A DNA stretch of 64,000 nucleotides from Ixodes scapularis (lineage: Eukaryota > Arthropoda > Arachnida > Ixodida > Ixodidae). Below are positions 42,801 to 54,300 of the stretch, in pieces. The translations under genes were made by a program, and so were the position numbers. The notes under the pieces were generated by a model. The model saw only the letters and a list, made by a program, of their open reading frames with translations. It had not been told where the DNA came from and searched no databases. The stretch spans positions 186,001-250,000 of the forward strand of contig NW_024609953.1 in the NCBI RefSeq assembly GCF_016920785.2, given 5' to 3'. The first letter of the stretch is position 1; each line of letters opens with the position of its first letter.

Positions 42801-44224
42801 TCAAAGCATTTTCTCTAATGTGTGGATAATTTGACGCAAGGTTTATATTACGTGCATATAATTTCTGAGCCAACCCTATGCACTTTTGCATCTGGGGCTC
42901 AATTTGCAACCAGTGAAGCAGGCTCCATGCATCTGTTATGGGGGGTTTAATGAAGACTTTCAGAAATTTCTAAAAATAGGGTGGTTGAGAAAAGAAACAG
43001 ACTCTTTCCAGGAACAAACTGCCAGCCACAGCCAGTGCCAGGGACTGCAAAAAACATATACTCCGCCAACTATAGTCCCTGACTGTGCAAGAAACACGGG
43101 GTGTGGCCTATTATGGTCACACTGCTTGCTCCGTGATTCGTTCTTCAGCTGTCTGATGTCGCAGTCTCATTGGCCGTGGAGCGACGGTAATATAGATGGA
43201 GGACTGGCCACACCTCGCGTTTTTTGAGCCTTCGGTGACCGGGGAGGTCCGACCACAGCCGAGATAACGGCAAGCTCGAGGTGCACGTGGCACCCGCATT
43301 AACTTGGCAAGCGCCTAAAGCCACGGAGTATGGCCCCGCACGAACCAATCTGAGCGTCGAAGGGAGGCAGGCGAAAGCACCCTCCTAACATCGCCTCCTT
43401 TGGCGTGTCGTTGCGTGTCTTGTTCGGTGCCCGTAGCTTCTGGTGCGTGCTGGATTATGCTAAAACCGAGTCAAGTGCAGCTTGCCTCCCGCGCCTACTA
43501 CGACGGGCGCCGTACGCCATCTCTGGTCGGCCTTGCGGCACTAGCTCCACTCGACAGTTTCACTGGAAACGATCGCAGCGCAAAGAAATGGAAGGAACAA
43601 GCAGACCAAGTGCCGTTTATTTTTTCTACTTGTTTGTTGCATGTTGGTGCCCCTGTCCTTCCAAGTTATCCTCGCCACACTAGCTGTAGTCTGTTGCACA
43701 TTAAGAAAAGCAGGATAAGCACGAAATTCTTCGCGACTGTTATTGGTGAAAGGGTACGATAATACTTGCGTCTTAATCTGTTGCAGCTGGGTTACATTAG
43801 CAGGACAGGCTGCTGCCACGAAGCAGGCAAGTAGAGAGAAGGAAACCAGCAATCATAGTGAGCATATGGCCTTGTGAGAAAAGTGTGCACAACATTTTTT
43901 GACACTGACAAAAAAAAAAAAGTGTTTAGTGCCTTGTCAAAAACGACCAAATATTTCAAAACTTAATTAGAATAATTTTGATTTTTTTAAATTTTATTCC
44001 GATGTGGTATTTTTTTGTAATCTAATGCCAAATTTTAATGTTCACTAGACCTGCAAGAAGCTCAATTTATCTAGATTTTTATACTTTGCATTAAAGACAT
44101 TGGTAGTCAGGAGGACAAAGTTTGCTTAACATAGTACACACAATTAGCGCGACAGGGGACGAACACAAGAAAGAAAGAGAAGACAGTACAGAGCAGCTTT
44201 TCTTCCCTGTGCTCTTTTTTTCCG
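42801..44224. other. UNC80 intron, nothing recognised
   Basis: Mixed composition. A GC-rich block at 43050-43560 has open frames on both strands without recognisable domains. AT-rich sequence follows to 44100. Confidence 0.45.
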
Positions 44225-44888
44225 CCGAGAACTTGCATCTCACGGGAACGGATACCGCAGATCGCGGACGCAGCAGATTCAAGTTTTATGGTGTAATAAA
44301 GACGCGGAAACCCGCTACAATCTTGCCTGTCACGGAAACCGATATCGCATGCGCAGATCGCGGACAAAAACACGGGAATACGCTACAAACTCGCACGTCA
44401 CAGAAACAAATACTGCAGACCGCGGACGCAACAAAATCGCATTTCACGATGCACTATACACGCGGAAACAACTCATGCGTGTTACAGCTAGAAATCGATA
44501 TCGGGTGCGCAGATCGCAGACAAACACACGGGAATCCGCTACGAACTCGGGAACGAATACCGCAAATCATGAACACAGCAGATTTGCATTTCACAATGCA
44601 ATATACATGCGGGAACAACTAGCGTGTTACGCGAGCCGATATCGCGCGCAGATTGCAGACGAAAACGCAAGAACCCGCTATGAACTCTCTTCTCGGACAC
44701 ACCGGTACTGCCTGCGATTCCCGTCGCAGGCGATTCCTGACGCGGCGCGATTCCCGTAGGACATCGCCTGACGTCCAACGGGAATCGAGGGGTGGGCGAT
44801 GTTTCGGAATTTTTACGTTACAGATATGTAGCCAGAAAAATGGGATGGGTGATCTCTCAAAGAAGGGCGCCCTCACGGGATTTTACGG
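44225..44888 (+). mobile_element. CCGTAAA-TIR element, third copy
   Basis: It has the same internal tandem block as 30504-31430 (GCGCAGATCGCGGACAAAAA, GGGAATCCGCTAC) and the right end GGGATTTTACGG before TA. The left terminus is not found. GCGCAGATCG at 44352 and 44506 gives a period of about 154 bp. Confidence 0.75.
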
Positions 44889-44907
44889 TAATCAAAGTCA
44901 CGAAACA

Positions 44908-45040
44908 CCCGTGGCTGAAGTGCTCGTGGCTGAATTGCTCATGGCTGAAGCGATGGTGGCTGATGTGTATATGGCTGAAGCGCCAGTGGCTGAAGCACCC
45001 GTAGCTCAAGCACCTTTGGGTGAAGCGCTGGTCGCGTAAG
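44908..45040 (+). repeat. 15-bp minisatellite GTGGCTGAAGCGCTC
   Basis: About eight degenerate units of the 15-mer. The translated VAEAP/MAEAP pattern follows the period and is not evidence of a protein. Confidence 0.8.
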
Positions 45041-45109
45041 CTGTTAGTGTTGGTCATGTAAGCGCCAGTCGCATAAGCTCGTAAGCGCCGGTAGTTGAAG
45101 CTGAAGTGA

Positions 45110-45425
45110 CCTGACGTCCTTGACGTCGTCCTCGATTTCGTCCTAGAGGTGATCCTTGATATCGTCCTAGGGGTCGTCCTAGATGTTGTCTTTGACGTTG
45201 TCCTCGAGGTCGTCCTGGACGTTGTCCTTGAGGTCATTCTAGAGGTTGTTCTAGAGGTTGTCCTAAACGTCATTCTTGGCATTGTCCTCTAGGATGTTGT
45301 CCTCGAAGCCGTCTTTGACGTCGTCCTCTATGATGTCGTCCTTGATACCATCCTAGACGTCGTCTTTGAGGTCGTCCTAGACGTCGTTCTTGACGTTGTT
45401 CTCGTCGCCGTCCTAGACATATCAT
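45110..45425. repeat. 12-bp minisatellite array, fourth site
   Basis: GTCCTnGAGGTC-type 12-mers in the orientation of the 555-870 array. Confidence 0.8.
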
Positions 45426-45775
45426 TTCCTTTCCTCATCATTTTCACTCATGATGTTCCTGTAAAGCTGCCGCATTTCATTGCATTTAGTCAAATAAACA
45501 AAGCTGCAACAATTTTTTTTTTTTTTAGTTTGGGTTAAGATTTTTTTTGTCCTTGTGTAAAGGACCGTTTTCGCTTTGTTTACGCAGCTGCACAATCACA
45601 ACGGAGCTTGCTCTCTCCCTTCGTTGCCCGTGGCATGGAGGGAAATTGGCAGGAGTATGCATTATTGTGTTTGCTTAGCTCGATTATGTAGTGGTTTTAT
45701 TAAAAGCGCCGCCGGATCTTTGAGACACGTTTTTGAATGTTGAACAGAAAGTGCAAAGGCCACACGAGAGAGCGT
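45426..45775. other. UNC80 intron, T-runs, nothing recognised
   Basis: It contains a 14-T run near 45510. This stretch may belong to the decayed Tigger element that ends at 46444, but its left end was not found. Confidence 0.4.
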
Positions 45776-46444
45776 GGAGCGTAGTCCTTGTGTTTTTCAC
45801 TGGACCCGTCATGGGCTGCAGTTCTTCTATATCGTCAAGCTAAAGTGTTTCACGGCATCGACTGTGTATGACATCACGGAGGAAGTAAACCTTGCTGTCC
45901 ATCGATACAAAGACAGCCATTATTCAGGATGTTGGCAAGGGTTATTTATCAAGAAAGGAGAGGGCCGAAAATGCCAACGCATCGTGGACATGAGTTTCGC
46001 TGATGCATGTGCCGCCGATGTGGAGCTGTCTTTCACTGAAGACTCTAGTTTGCTCCTTGCCCCGGTTGGCATCTTGTTTCAAGACTTCGTGAATCTGGAC
46101 AGCAGCGTCGAAGTCTGCGAACCGCTTACGAACAATGACATTTTAGTCAACCTGACCGGCCGTAGAATGGATGCAGGAGATGTAAGCGAGGAAGAGGCTG
46201 TTGAGAGCATCTTAACCGAGCAGCCGAGTGCAAATGAATGTGCATTGAAATATATTGGCACCTTCCGAAGCACACTGTTCGTGCGCATTTCAGGTGTAAA
46301 CGGCAGAACAACATTGCTAACTACTTTTAGTAAAATCAAGTTCAACTTTGGCCGTTCTTCGCTTTTTTTTTTAAATTTGATCTTTTGGTTAATTTGATTC
46401 TAATTTTAAAGTCTCTCTAGGGTCAAATTAACGCAAGTTTACTG
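45776..46444 (+). pseudogene. Tigger-type transposase C-terminal remnant
   Basis: A 207-codon frame (45774-46397) includes FVNLDSSVEVCEPLTNNDIL, VNLTGRRMDAGDVSEEE and a trailing helix, the layout of the acidic tail of CENP-B/Tigger transposases. The element ends at 46444 with a degenerate TIR (minus-strand CAGTAAACTTGCGTTAATTT) next to TA. The DNA-binding and catalytic domains are absent. The product is not expected to be functional. Confidence 0.6.
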
Positions 46445-46446
46445 TA

Positions 46447-47625
46447 CAGTGTAGACCGCATATAACGTATGTCGCGGGAGGCGCAAAAATCCGCACTATA
46501 AGCGGTACCGCGTTATAACCAAAACATAAATTTTTAGGCCAAAATGCATGCCATCAGACAACTTACCTTTGTAAAAGAATTTATTTTATGTTAGATGAAA
46601 AATAAAGCTTAGTTTGAAGAAACTCTTTATTTCACCAGGCTAGTACACTTCTCCCTCAAGTGTGTCACACATTTTGAAAGAAATGAGTGACTTTTGCCTG
46701 GCGCAGCCTTTTAACGGCGTCGCAGGTTGCGGACGGACGTTGCGAGCGTTCAGGATTGCTAACCCTAATCACTTTTCTCCAGCGATGAAAACGCGTGAAA
46801 ATTCGCATCCTTTATACGGTACTTGCCAGTAATACCTTCAACTTGAGCACAGGCGTTAAATGCTCCTAATAAGAAATCCGGGCGATGCTCGAAAACACAA
46901 ATGCTTAGAAAGCACCACTGTAGTCGAAGTAAACAAACACGACGACACGGGCGTTTCTGCCGTCTTGAGAGTGCCGCCACAACATCGCAGCACGAGTAGG
47001 TGGATCTTCCCTTCTAGTACGTGCTGGGTTATCATAGCGACACACAACGAAAATTCACAGTCAAGGATAGCGCTTTTACGCGGAACGATGAGCTTCTACC
47101 ACGCCGTCTCCGTCGACGATCAAAACCGATGCTATGTTTGCGGATAGAAGCAGCCGACCGGCCGGCCCGCGACCGGCATGCAATGCGCGCGAACACTTCT
47201 CCTCGACCTGCGATTGGTCTGTCGTTGTGGTTGTTTCCACCGTTTCCAACGTAGCGGAGGCAGCGGAGGGACGCACGCTCGTGAACGACACGTGCGTGCG
47301 TCCCTCCGTCGCTATGGCAACTGAAGCTTCTCTCTTCGCATCTCCCCGCTTCTTCGAGCAACCTCCTTGCCCCGCGAGTGCAGCTTGCGGCTCGTGCCGT
47401 TATCTAGTGTCGCACAGGGAAGCGTGCTCTCTGCGTCGGTCAGTCGGCGCGGTCGCCGGGCTGTTCCGAAAACCGCGCTATAACCGGTATTTCTCTTCGT
47501 GCACCCGCATTTTAAGCGGTATGTAATTACATGGAGTTCTATGGGAGGCGAACCGGTGGTTTAAAAAAGCCGCGTTATATTCGGTCCTGCACTATAAGCG
47601 GTTACGTTGTAAGTGGTCTATACTG
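46447..47625 (+). mobile_element. Tigger-type element, 1.18 kb, copy 1
   Basis: Ends CAGTGTAGACCGCATATAAC and ...GTTGTAAGTGGTCTATACTG, TA on both sides. It is near-identical in layout to 58670-59844. Both keep a minus-strand frame of about 71 codons containing VCLLRLQWCFLSICVFEHRP. I cannot assign this to a known domain. Confidence 0.85.
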
Positions 47626-47627
47626 TA

Positions 47628-48667
47628 AACGGTTTCCGGTTCGGGTTACGGTTATGGTTCGAGTCCCTTATATTTTTTGTGCCGTTCCAAAAAAACAAAA
47701 TTGGGACGCGTTTTTGGGTTTCGATTTTCTATTGAAACGCATCTTTGCACCACCCTTGGTCCTGCCTTCTGGTGACCGAGACGTGGAAAGCATGTGCGTT
47801 ATCCTTCCATCCCACGAGAGAGGCGGGGCGGTAGCTTTGTGCCTTGGCCACCGGGGAGCAGGGCTGCTGGAACAAAGGTGCACTTCAGCAGAAAACTGAA
47901 ACCTAGAAACGCATTCAAAGTGAGCGTCTTTTTGGAATGCTGTAAAATGCTGTACTTGCCTTATATCCTATATCTTTCTAAAATGAGTTGATTGAGTGGT
48001 GTTCAGTGAAGCTTCAAAAGTTCCTTATTGAAGCCATATGTTTATTTGCACTAACTAGGAAGTTAATTTTTAAATTTCATGTAATTATTTAACTATTTAG
48101 TATGTTTTCTGCTATCCCAGACGTCCACTGTGGCTGTCAGTGTGTTCCCAGGTGTTTCTTTTTTTCTCAAATACCCTATCTCAAGCAATTTTTCAGTCTC
48201 CGCTGAAACGCCCGGTATACCTACTTCAATTATGCATACAGGGGGTAATGTGCCCAACGAAATTAATATGATATATTAGCTTCTTATTGGCAACTACAGT
48301 TGTCAAGGGTCTTATTATGTGGGTATAAATACATATAGTGAGAGAAAAACGTTTAAATTGCTGTAATGCTACAACAAAAGTTACCTAGTCAGTTGTGGGA
48401 GCCTCATCTGCAGGAAGTATACAGTTAATCAGAAAATTATATAAATTGGTTTTAAACATAATAAAAAGCTTTTTGGAAGGCATTGATAAATATTCCTAGA
48501 ATTTCCACGGCACTTCCTAAGCGGAAGAAAATGTTCACGCAGTGCAAGTTGGTGCAAAATGCCGTTGCATTTCATTGACAATCTGCGCAGCTGTTTCGGC
48601 CATAACATTTTTAAGTTGCTCCAGGCTCTGCAGTCATTGCAGCCTTGTGGCGCCCCCTGGTGTGCAG
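47628..48667. other. UNC80 intron, nothing recognised
   Basis: No gene or bounded repeat identified up to exon H. Confidence 0.5.
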
Positions 48668-48858
48668 CCCAGAAGCGTACGAGCACGACGAGCAGTCAGG
48701 AGGGTGCCACGCACACCGGCTATGCCAACAACTTTGGAGCCGGCCCCGGGGGTGCTTCGTCTAAGGGCATCGAGGGGGTCGTGGTCACCTGCACCTTCAA
48801 GGCCCTGGTTACCCGGCTGGCACGCTGTGGGAAGGACCTCAAGAACCAGGACAACATG
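48668..48858 (+). CDS. unc80: UNC80 exon H
   Basis: The acceptor is CCTGGTGTGCAG and the donor is AACATG|GTGGGG. Two bases complete the Thr codon, then 63 codons, phase 0 at the end. It encodes QKRTSTTSSQEGATHTGYAN, then SSKGIEGVVVTCTFKALVTR. It matches vertebrate GFGNNF...NVEGIIVGAMFKSLITRC, with a longer Ser/Thr linker before it. Confidence 0.93.
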
Positions 48859-50176
48859 GTGGGGCCGAAAACAGCAGTTTCCTTTCTCTTAGTCGCTGTC
48901 GTCTCACCCTCCTTTAAGTGGCCGTTTCATTAAAAAATGTTGGTGCATAAATCGCACCTATATACTTATATGGTCGGCGTGGCGAATCAGCATTTATAAT
49001 CCCGCGTATGTCTGTTGTGATTGCGACATATGTGCAAGCAAGAGCCAGTTTCATTATTCTCGCCAACGAGTCGAGCAAGAAACATGAAACCTTGTAGTAA
49101 ATATGTGCAGATCGAGTATATACTTATAGTTGCTAAGCAACGACACCAACAATAATGTGGCTCGTGAAACGAGCCACGTTAGCAGCGCGCGTCGCGGGGG
49201 CACTTGAGGCCGGCAAGCTCGAGAGCGAGCATCGATACCAGCCGGCTCCTTTGATCAACGGCAGAGCTCCCAGACCAGCTACCACTCCTTCCAGGCGTGT
49301 AAATAAATGAAGGGGCCAATTCGGCCACTTCATGCTTACAGAAAGAAGAAAAAAAAGTGCATATAAATTTATAATGCAATTAATGCAAAGGTTGCATTAA
49401 TCGCATTATATGCATATAAGTTGCACCGTCTGATAAAACATACCAGCGAAAACTTTGAAAAAAATCTTAAGCTTAATCATTAGAAAATGCAATATTTTAG
49501 TGATAGAATCACTCATTTGCATTAGACAGCTTGCCTGCAGCACCAAATCCTCCCCTAGCGGTGGAAACAGCCTGCCTCTGAGAAAGTGCGTGCTCATCGC
49601 ACCGTCCACGCTCTCTGTCCTGCTCTTTTTGTTCTGTGGTCGGGGCGACATAAAGTGCAATGAATCACCTAATCCTGTTAGAAGCACTGCCATCATTTGC
49701 TTCCCATCTATTCGGTTTGCAACCCTAGCACACTTTTTGTCAACCGGTATTGTGGCAGCACAGGGAGTGCTGTCAGACGTCGCGTGAATTTGATACTGGG
49801 TGGGGCGATTTTTTGGCACAAAGCTTTACCAAAAGCCAACAAGCTCTTGTGCATTTGTATTTTACATCCTTTTTTCTTCTCTTCTTGCATCAGAATGGCT
49901 GACACGAACTGGTCAGGAAGCTTAATTCGCTCATTTCTCAATTTCGAGTGTATGCTACAGGATGCGGCTCTCCGAAAGCCTTCGGTCACACTGGTATAAA
50001 CCAGAAGAGACTGGCATTGTGTGGCTACCAGTAGCGGCTCCCAGGCGTTTGAAACCTCAAATTCAGTAGCAATATCACAAGGGATCTTTTTGTGCAAACC
50101 TTGAAAAGGGGTCAAGATCAAGTCACCAAACTGCCTCACGCAGGGTTTGCTTACTGGGAAGGGTAGCCTTTCTGAT
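48859..50176. other. UNC80 intron, nothing firmly recognised
   Basis: A minus-strand frame over 49708-50139 and the stretch 49406-49819 look like old coding DNA (a transposase relic is possible), but no motif is diagnostic. Confidence 0.4.
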
Positions 50177-50538
50177 TACCGTATTTTCTGGACTATAATC
50201 CTCACCTGGTGCATAGTCCTCAGGAGAAAATTTACGGTCAAAAATAAAAATTCTTCCTTAGATAGTCTGCACCCGGTGCATAGTATGCATGCCGTGCCTA
50301 CTTGACGGTGACAGCGCAGGAAAAGTCAATCTCACACCAGACAGTCAGGAAGACAAGCACACGCACGCCGTGCCTAGTCTGATACAAGCTCACAAAGAAG
50401 CTTGTATCATACATAATATTAATAAAATCTTTCACGTCTTGCCACAGTGACTGATCTAGAAAAATACATATCCTTGTACTGCCTGCACCTATAGATAGTC
50501 CATATTGGGTAAAATTTCAACTTTTAGACATGTATAAT

Positions 50539-52035
50539 CAGGGTGTCTAGCAACCGGGAAAACCGGGAATTGTCAGGGAAATTTTAATTAGCGGAAAAAA
50601 TCAGGGAATTGTCAGGAGAATTGTCAAAAAGCGAGCCCAGTCAGGAAAAATGAGCCGGAAACGCCATCGAGTGCCCTGAGCAAAGACTTGAGGACTTCAG
50701 GGCAGAAATATAGGCTATAAATTCTGCTTAGAGTGAAACGTGGGCTCTGCTCCCCCTATGTAGAGTGTGCTACCCGATCCAAAGAAAACAACCGACAAAT
50801 CCAGTCCGAGCCATGGATTGGTTTGGATTGACAGCACGACACTAAACTAGATCCAGTTAGAGCTGCTAGATTTAGTAACAATCGGGAAAGCCGCAGACTC
50901 CAATCCAATCCAAGCCTTCAGCCGAAAGTATCCGAAAGTGCATCTGGCGGCCACGTTGCCATTTGGTTATTGACATGTGTGGTCAAGGAGGTTATAAGTA
51001 CTAGGAGGGGGCACATTGCAATATTGGTGAAGCCTAGTCGTAAAAAGTTTAAATTATATTGTGCCCAATGTGACCGCAGATCTCTCTGGCGATTGGTGCG
51101 CGTGACATGTCACTGCGAAATGGATGTTTGATTGTAGAAGGATTCCTTGCAGGCTTGCGTGCGCTCCGTCCGGTAGGTTTTATCAGATCGAAGGCTAGAC
51201 AAAGGCTAGCTACGGTCGCATGATGTGGTCATGTCGGGCCAAGGAGGATAGAAGGGTAGGAGAGGGCATGATGTTAGCCGCGTAGCCTCCACAAGCCATG
51301 CTCCCTTGACGCCTCGCCTCTTTCTGATTTTCCTCCTTACTCTCCTCACTTATCAGCCCAACATGACCACATCACGTGACCGTAGCTAGCCTTCGTCTAG
51401 CCTTCGATCTGATAAAATCTACAAGACGGAGCGCGTACAAGCCTGCAAGGAATCCTTCTACAATCAACCATCCATCTCGCACGTGACATGTTACGCGCAC
51501 CAATCGCCAGAGAGATCTGCGGTCGCGTGGGGCACAATATTGTTTAAACTTTTTATGACTAGGCTTCACCAATATTGCAACGTGTCCCCTCCTAGTACTT
51601 ATAACCTCCTTGTGTTGGGCTGATAAGTGAGCAGAGTAAGGAGGAAAATGAGAAAGAGGCGAGGCATCAAGGCTACATGGCTTATGCAGGCTACACGGCT
51701 GATGTCACGCCCTCTCCTACCCTTCTATTCTCCTTGTGTGTGGTTGAGCGTCGTGTTTTCATCGTGTTTCCGGAAGTGGCCTCTTCACTGACGATGTCAG
51801 CGGCAAGAAAGTGCTCGTTTAATTCGGACTGGACGAACCCAAATATTTCGGAATATGCACGTTAGATTAGGCCCGTGCAAAATAATTGTGTGCTCAACGC
51901 TCAATGCCTTGTGTTGTAATGGTCTTATATATTTAATTGCCTCTAGAGTGGTCAAGAAATTTCACCTGAAATTGTCAGGGAAAACCTGGAAAAGTCAGGA
52001 GGGATTTTCAAATGAATAATTTGCTGGACACCCTG
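50539..52035. mobile_element. CAGGGTGTC-TIR element with 5-bp ATAAT duplication
   Basis: Ends CAGGGTGTCTAGCAA and TTTGCTGGACACCCTG are flanked by ATAAT on both sides (50534-50538, 52036-52040). Repeated TCAGGGAA/TTGTCAGGG words line the ends. The interior carries two pairs of long inverted repeats. No transposase is recognised. The superfamily is uncertain: hAT-like ends but a 5-bp duplication. Confidence 0.8.
50984..51736. repeat. Interleaved inverted repeats A-B-A'-B'
   Basis: Segment A (50984 to about 51240, starting CAAGGAGGTTATAAGTACTA) returns inverted at about 51357-51612. Segment B (about 51240-51360, with GGAGGATAGAAGGGTAGGAG) returns inverted at 51612-51736. The arms are roughly 250 and 120 bp with some mismatches. 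Confidence 0.85.
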
Positions 52036-52175
52036 ATAATCCACAGACTATAGCCCAAAAAATACAATACTTGCATCCATCTTGGGCCATTAGCCAACTC
52101 TTGCGGTCGACTAGAGGCAAATTGCCTCCACTGAGTCGAGAGGGGCAGGGGCCAATCTCAGCATCCTTTGTGCAG

Positions 52176-52324
52176 TCGCTGTACTGTGACCTGCGCCAGC
52201 TCATGAGCTACGTTCACGACAACCATGGCGGCATCTTTCGGAGAGTGGCTCTGAGCGGGATGCTGGACAGTGCAGACCGGCCCAACAAGAAGAAGAACTA
52301 CGTCCCAGGCACCAGGATTGTCAG
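52176..52324 (+). CDS. unc80: UNC80 exon I
   Basis: The acceptor is CATCCTTTGTGCAG and the donor is GTCAG|GTGCCC. It encodes SLYCDLRQLMSYVHDNHGGI, then FRRVALSGMLDSADRPN and KKKNYVPGTRIV. The vertebrate match is GLYCDIRQLVQFIKEAHGNV FRRVALSALLDSAEK, nearly colinear without gaps. This is one of the strongest matches to UNC80. It ends with two bases of an Arg codon. Confidence 0.95.
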
Positions 52325-52503
52325 GTGCCCCTCCTTTACTTGTTCTTGTATTTCTTCATCCAGTATATTGCAAGATGGCTGTTGCTTGTAACACAGTATG
52401 TGTTTTATCAGCCGATTTTCATGCAGTTTTGTAGCATTTAACTTAAATCAAATTCCAACACCGAAAAGTGTTATGCCCATATAAAAAGTCTTGGATCCCT
52501 TGG

Positions 52504-52570
52504 CAGTATTTTAACTCATCATCTTGAGAGAGTGAGTCAAGTGCTTTGCCTACTAAGCTACCCAGGGTCA
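52504..52570 (-). mobile_element. Degenerate tRNA-derived SINE head
   Basis: On the minus strand, TAGCTTAGTAGGCAAAGCAC matches a box A and D-arm, followed by an anticodon-like stem. Box B is degenerate. Confidence 0.45.
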
Positions 52571-53133
52571 ATGGTCAATGCATGCAAAAGCAAACTTAGT
52601 GGCACGGCGCACAAAGGCGCGGTCACGCGCTTCGCGACCTTTCTTGTCATGCTGCGCCATCTCAAGGCGTGTGTCAGAAATGAGAGTCAATCTTCAATAG
52701 ATGGCGCCGTTCGGACGCCCTTCTCTTCCCTGGAAGGCCCATCGCACATTTCATGCTCAGCAGTCTTTGTTGGCGTGATCAAGCTTATATAATTGAAAAA
52801 GGTTTAAGTTCAGTTGTACCAATTAAGTTCAGCTCTACCAGTTCAGTTCCACCAGATGAAAGCATGATACATAAAAAAATATTAAGATATGCAATAGATT
52901 GGAAAAGTTCCAGGGATACCTGATTGGTGACGCCAGCTTGTCATCTTGCCTAAAGCACTGGATGAATTTGAATTTTCAATCAATCAACCAATCAATCAAT
53001 CATTTTTATTTGCGTCTGTACAATAATGCAGGCACTGAAGGCATAAACAAAAAGCCGACAGATGTCGGCTTGACGATGTTCACGCCCCCTTTTTTTAGCA
53101 AACGGCAAGCAATCGAAAAAAAGAAGTCAAATA

Positions 53134-53311
53134 CAGTAAAACCTCGTTATAACAAAACGGGATATAACAAACTAATGGATATAACAAAGCAATCATAATT
53201 CCCCTTGCTTGCTAATAGTGGGAAGAAATGGACATGGGCTATAACAAACTAATGGTTATAACGAAATAATTACGACCGCTCCTTCAACTTTGTTATAACG
53301 AGGTTTTACTG
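53134..53311. mobile_element. 178-bp Tigger-type MITE
   Basis: Perfect 20-bp inverted ends CAGTAAAACCTCGTTATAAC, flanked by TA. Internal GGATATAACAAA repeats. Confidence 0.9.
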
Positions 53312-53500
53312 TATTCAAGAAAAGCAATTACTGTAAAAATAGTCAAACTACACGTTTAAAAGTGGGCTAAACATTACAATGTTAAGGAAAAACAAATGCA
53401 CTCTATATTCTAAAACACAATTGTATGACATCAATATTCACAGAAACATGAGTTTCGAAGAATGAGATGTTAAATGTTCGATGATAATGTTATTTTCAAT

Positions 53501-54290
53501 TCAATGATTTAGTAAAAAAGGAAGACAATGTTTTAGCATTTGAGTTCCGTAGGTGGTTCGCCTGAATAATATCTTCCATACTTCTTCGTGACGTACCTTA
53601 TAAGGTCTAATATTTATTCTTAATTCTGATATGTTACTAATGTCAAGCGTCTTTTGTTTAATACTTGCTATATATTGAATGAATAAAGTGTACTCATACA
53701 GTTTGTTTAAGGATAAAACATTCAATGATTTAAGCAATGGTTTCGTGTGGGTTGATTGAGGTACATTCATTATAGCTGGAATTGCCTTCTTTTGAAGGAT
53801 CGTTAGCTTGTCCAAGTTAGTTGTGGTTGATGTGCCCCAGACCAAGTGACAATAATTCAAATGTAACATGAATAAAGAATTGTAAATGAGAAGCTTAATT
53901 TTAACTGGTAAACTAAAACGAAACTTGTTGAGAATGTCGACAACACTTGAAATTGTTTTTATTGCAATTTCAATGTGGGAGTCCCATGACATGTTTTCAT
54001 TAAACATTACACCTAAGGTTTTTACATTCGGGACGACTTCAGTGCTAGAGGGGCCAAGTTTAAGGTGCAAGTCAATATTTACCAATTTATTGTGTGGCTT
54101 AAAAATAATCGCTTTTGTTTTCGATGTAATAATTAGTCGAGAGTTTGGTTCGCTCCATTCATGTAAATATTCCAATGTATTGTTAGTCGTTTCTGCAAGT
54201 GTGTCGATAATGTTAGCTGAAAAAAGTAGTGTTGTGTCATCAGTGTAAATGATGAAAGTGGTTTTTGGGCTAATAATTACAATGTCGTTT
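53501..54290 (-). pseudogene. LINE reverse transcriptase C-terminal half
   Basis: Across a small frame change it reads IIYTDDTTLLFSANIIDTLA, a catalytic YTDD variant of YADD. It continues KTLGVMFNENMSWDSHIEIA, LNYCHLVWGTSTTTNLDKL and LQKKAIPAIMNVP. It is truncated upstream of the DD block, so no active enzyme. It is related to the fragment at 34.3-35.2 kb. Confidence 0.82.
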
Positions 54291-54300
54291 ATTTAAATTT

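Larger units (their letters stand above)
50179..52064. mobile_element. TATTTTCTGGACTATA-type element interrupted by another element
   Basis: The left end CCGTATTTTCTGGACTATAA lies after TA. The right end ...GACTATAGCCCAAAAAATAC resumes after the nested insertion 50539-52035. The flanks join to match the short copy at 26057-26080. Confidence 0.7.
52979..54300 (-). mobile_element. 5'-truncated LINE with MITE in its 3'UTR
   Basis: Minus strand. The RT core is followed by a 3'UTR split by a 178-bp MITE (53134-53311). A terminal stem-loop (AAGCCGACAGATGTCGGCTT), AAATAAAAATG and a (TGAT)n tail end it at about 52979. Confidence 0.75.

Noticed and set aside
44653..45039. 128-codon protein with VAEAP repeats
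   Set aside because: The first half is the CCGTAAA element and the second is a 15-bp minisatellite.
45774..46397. Intact 207-codon host gene
   Set aside because: Its middle resembles only the tail of a Tigger transposase, and a TIR follows. Treated as a transposon remnant.
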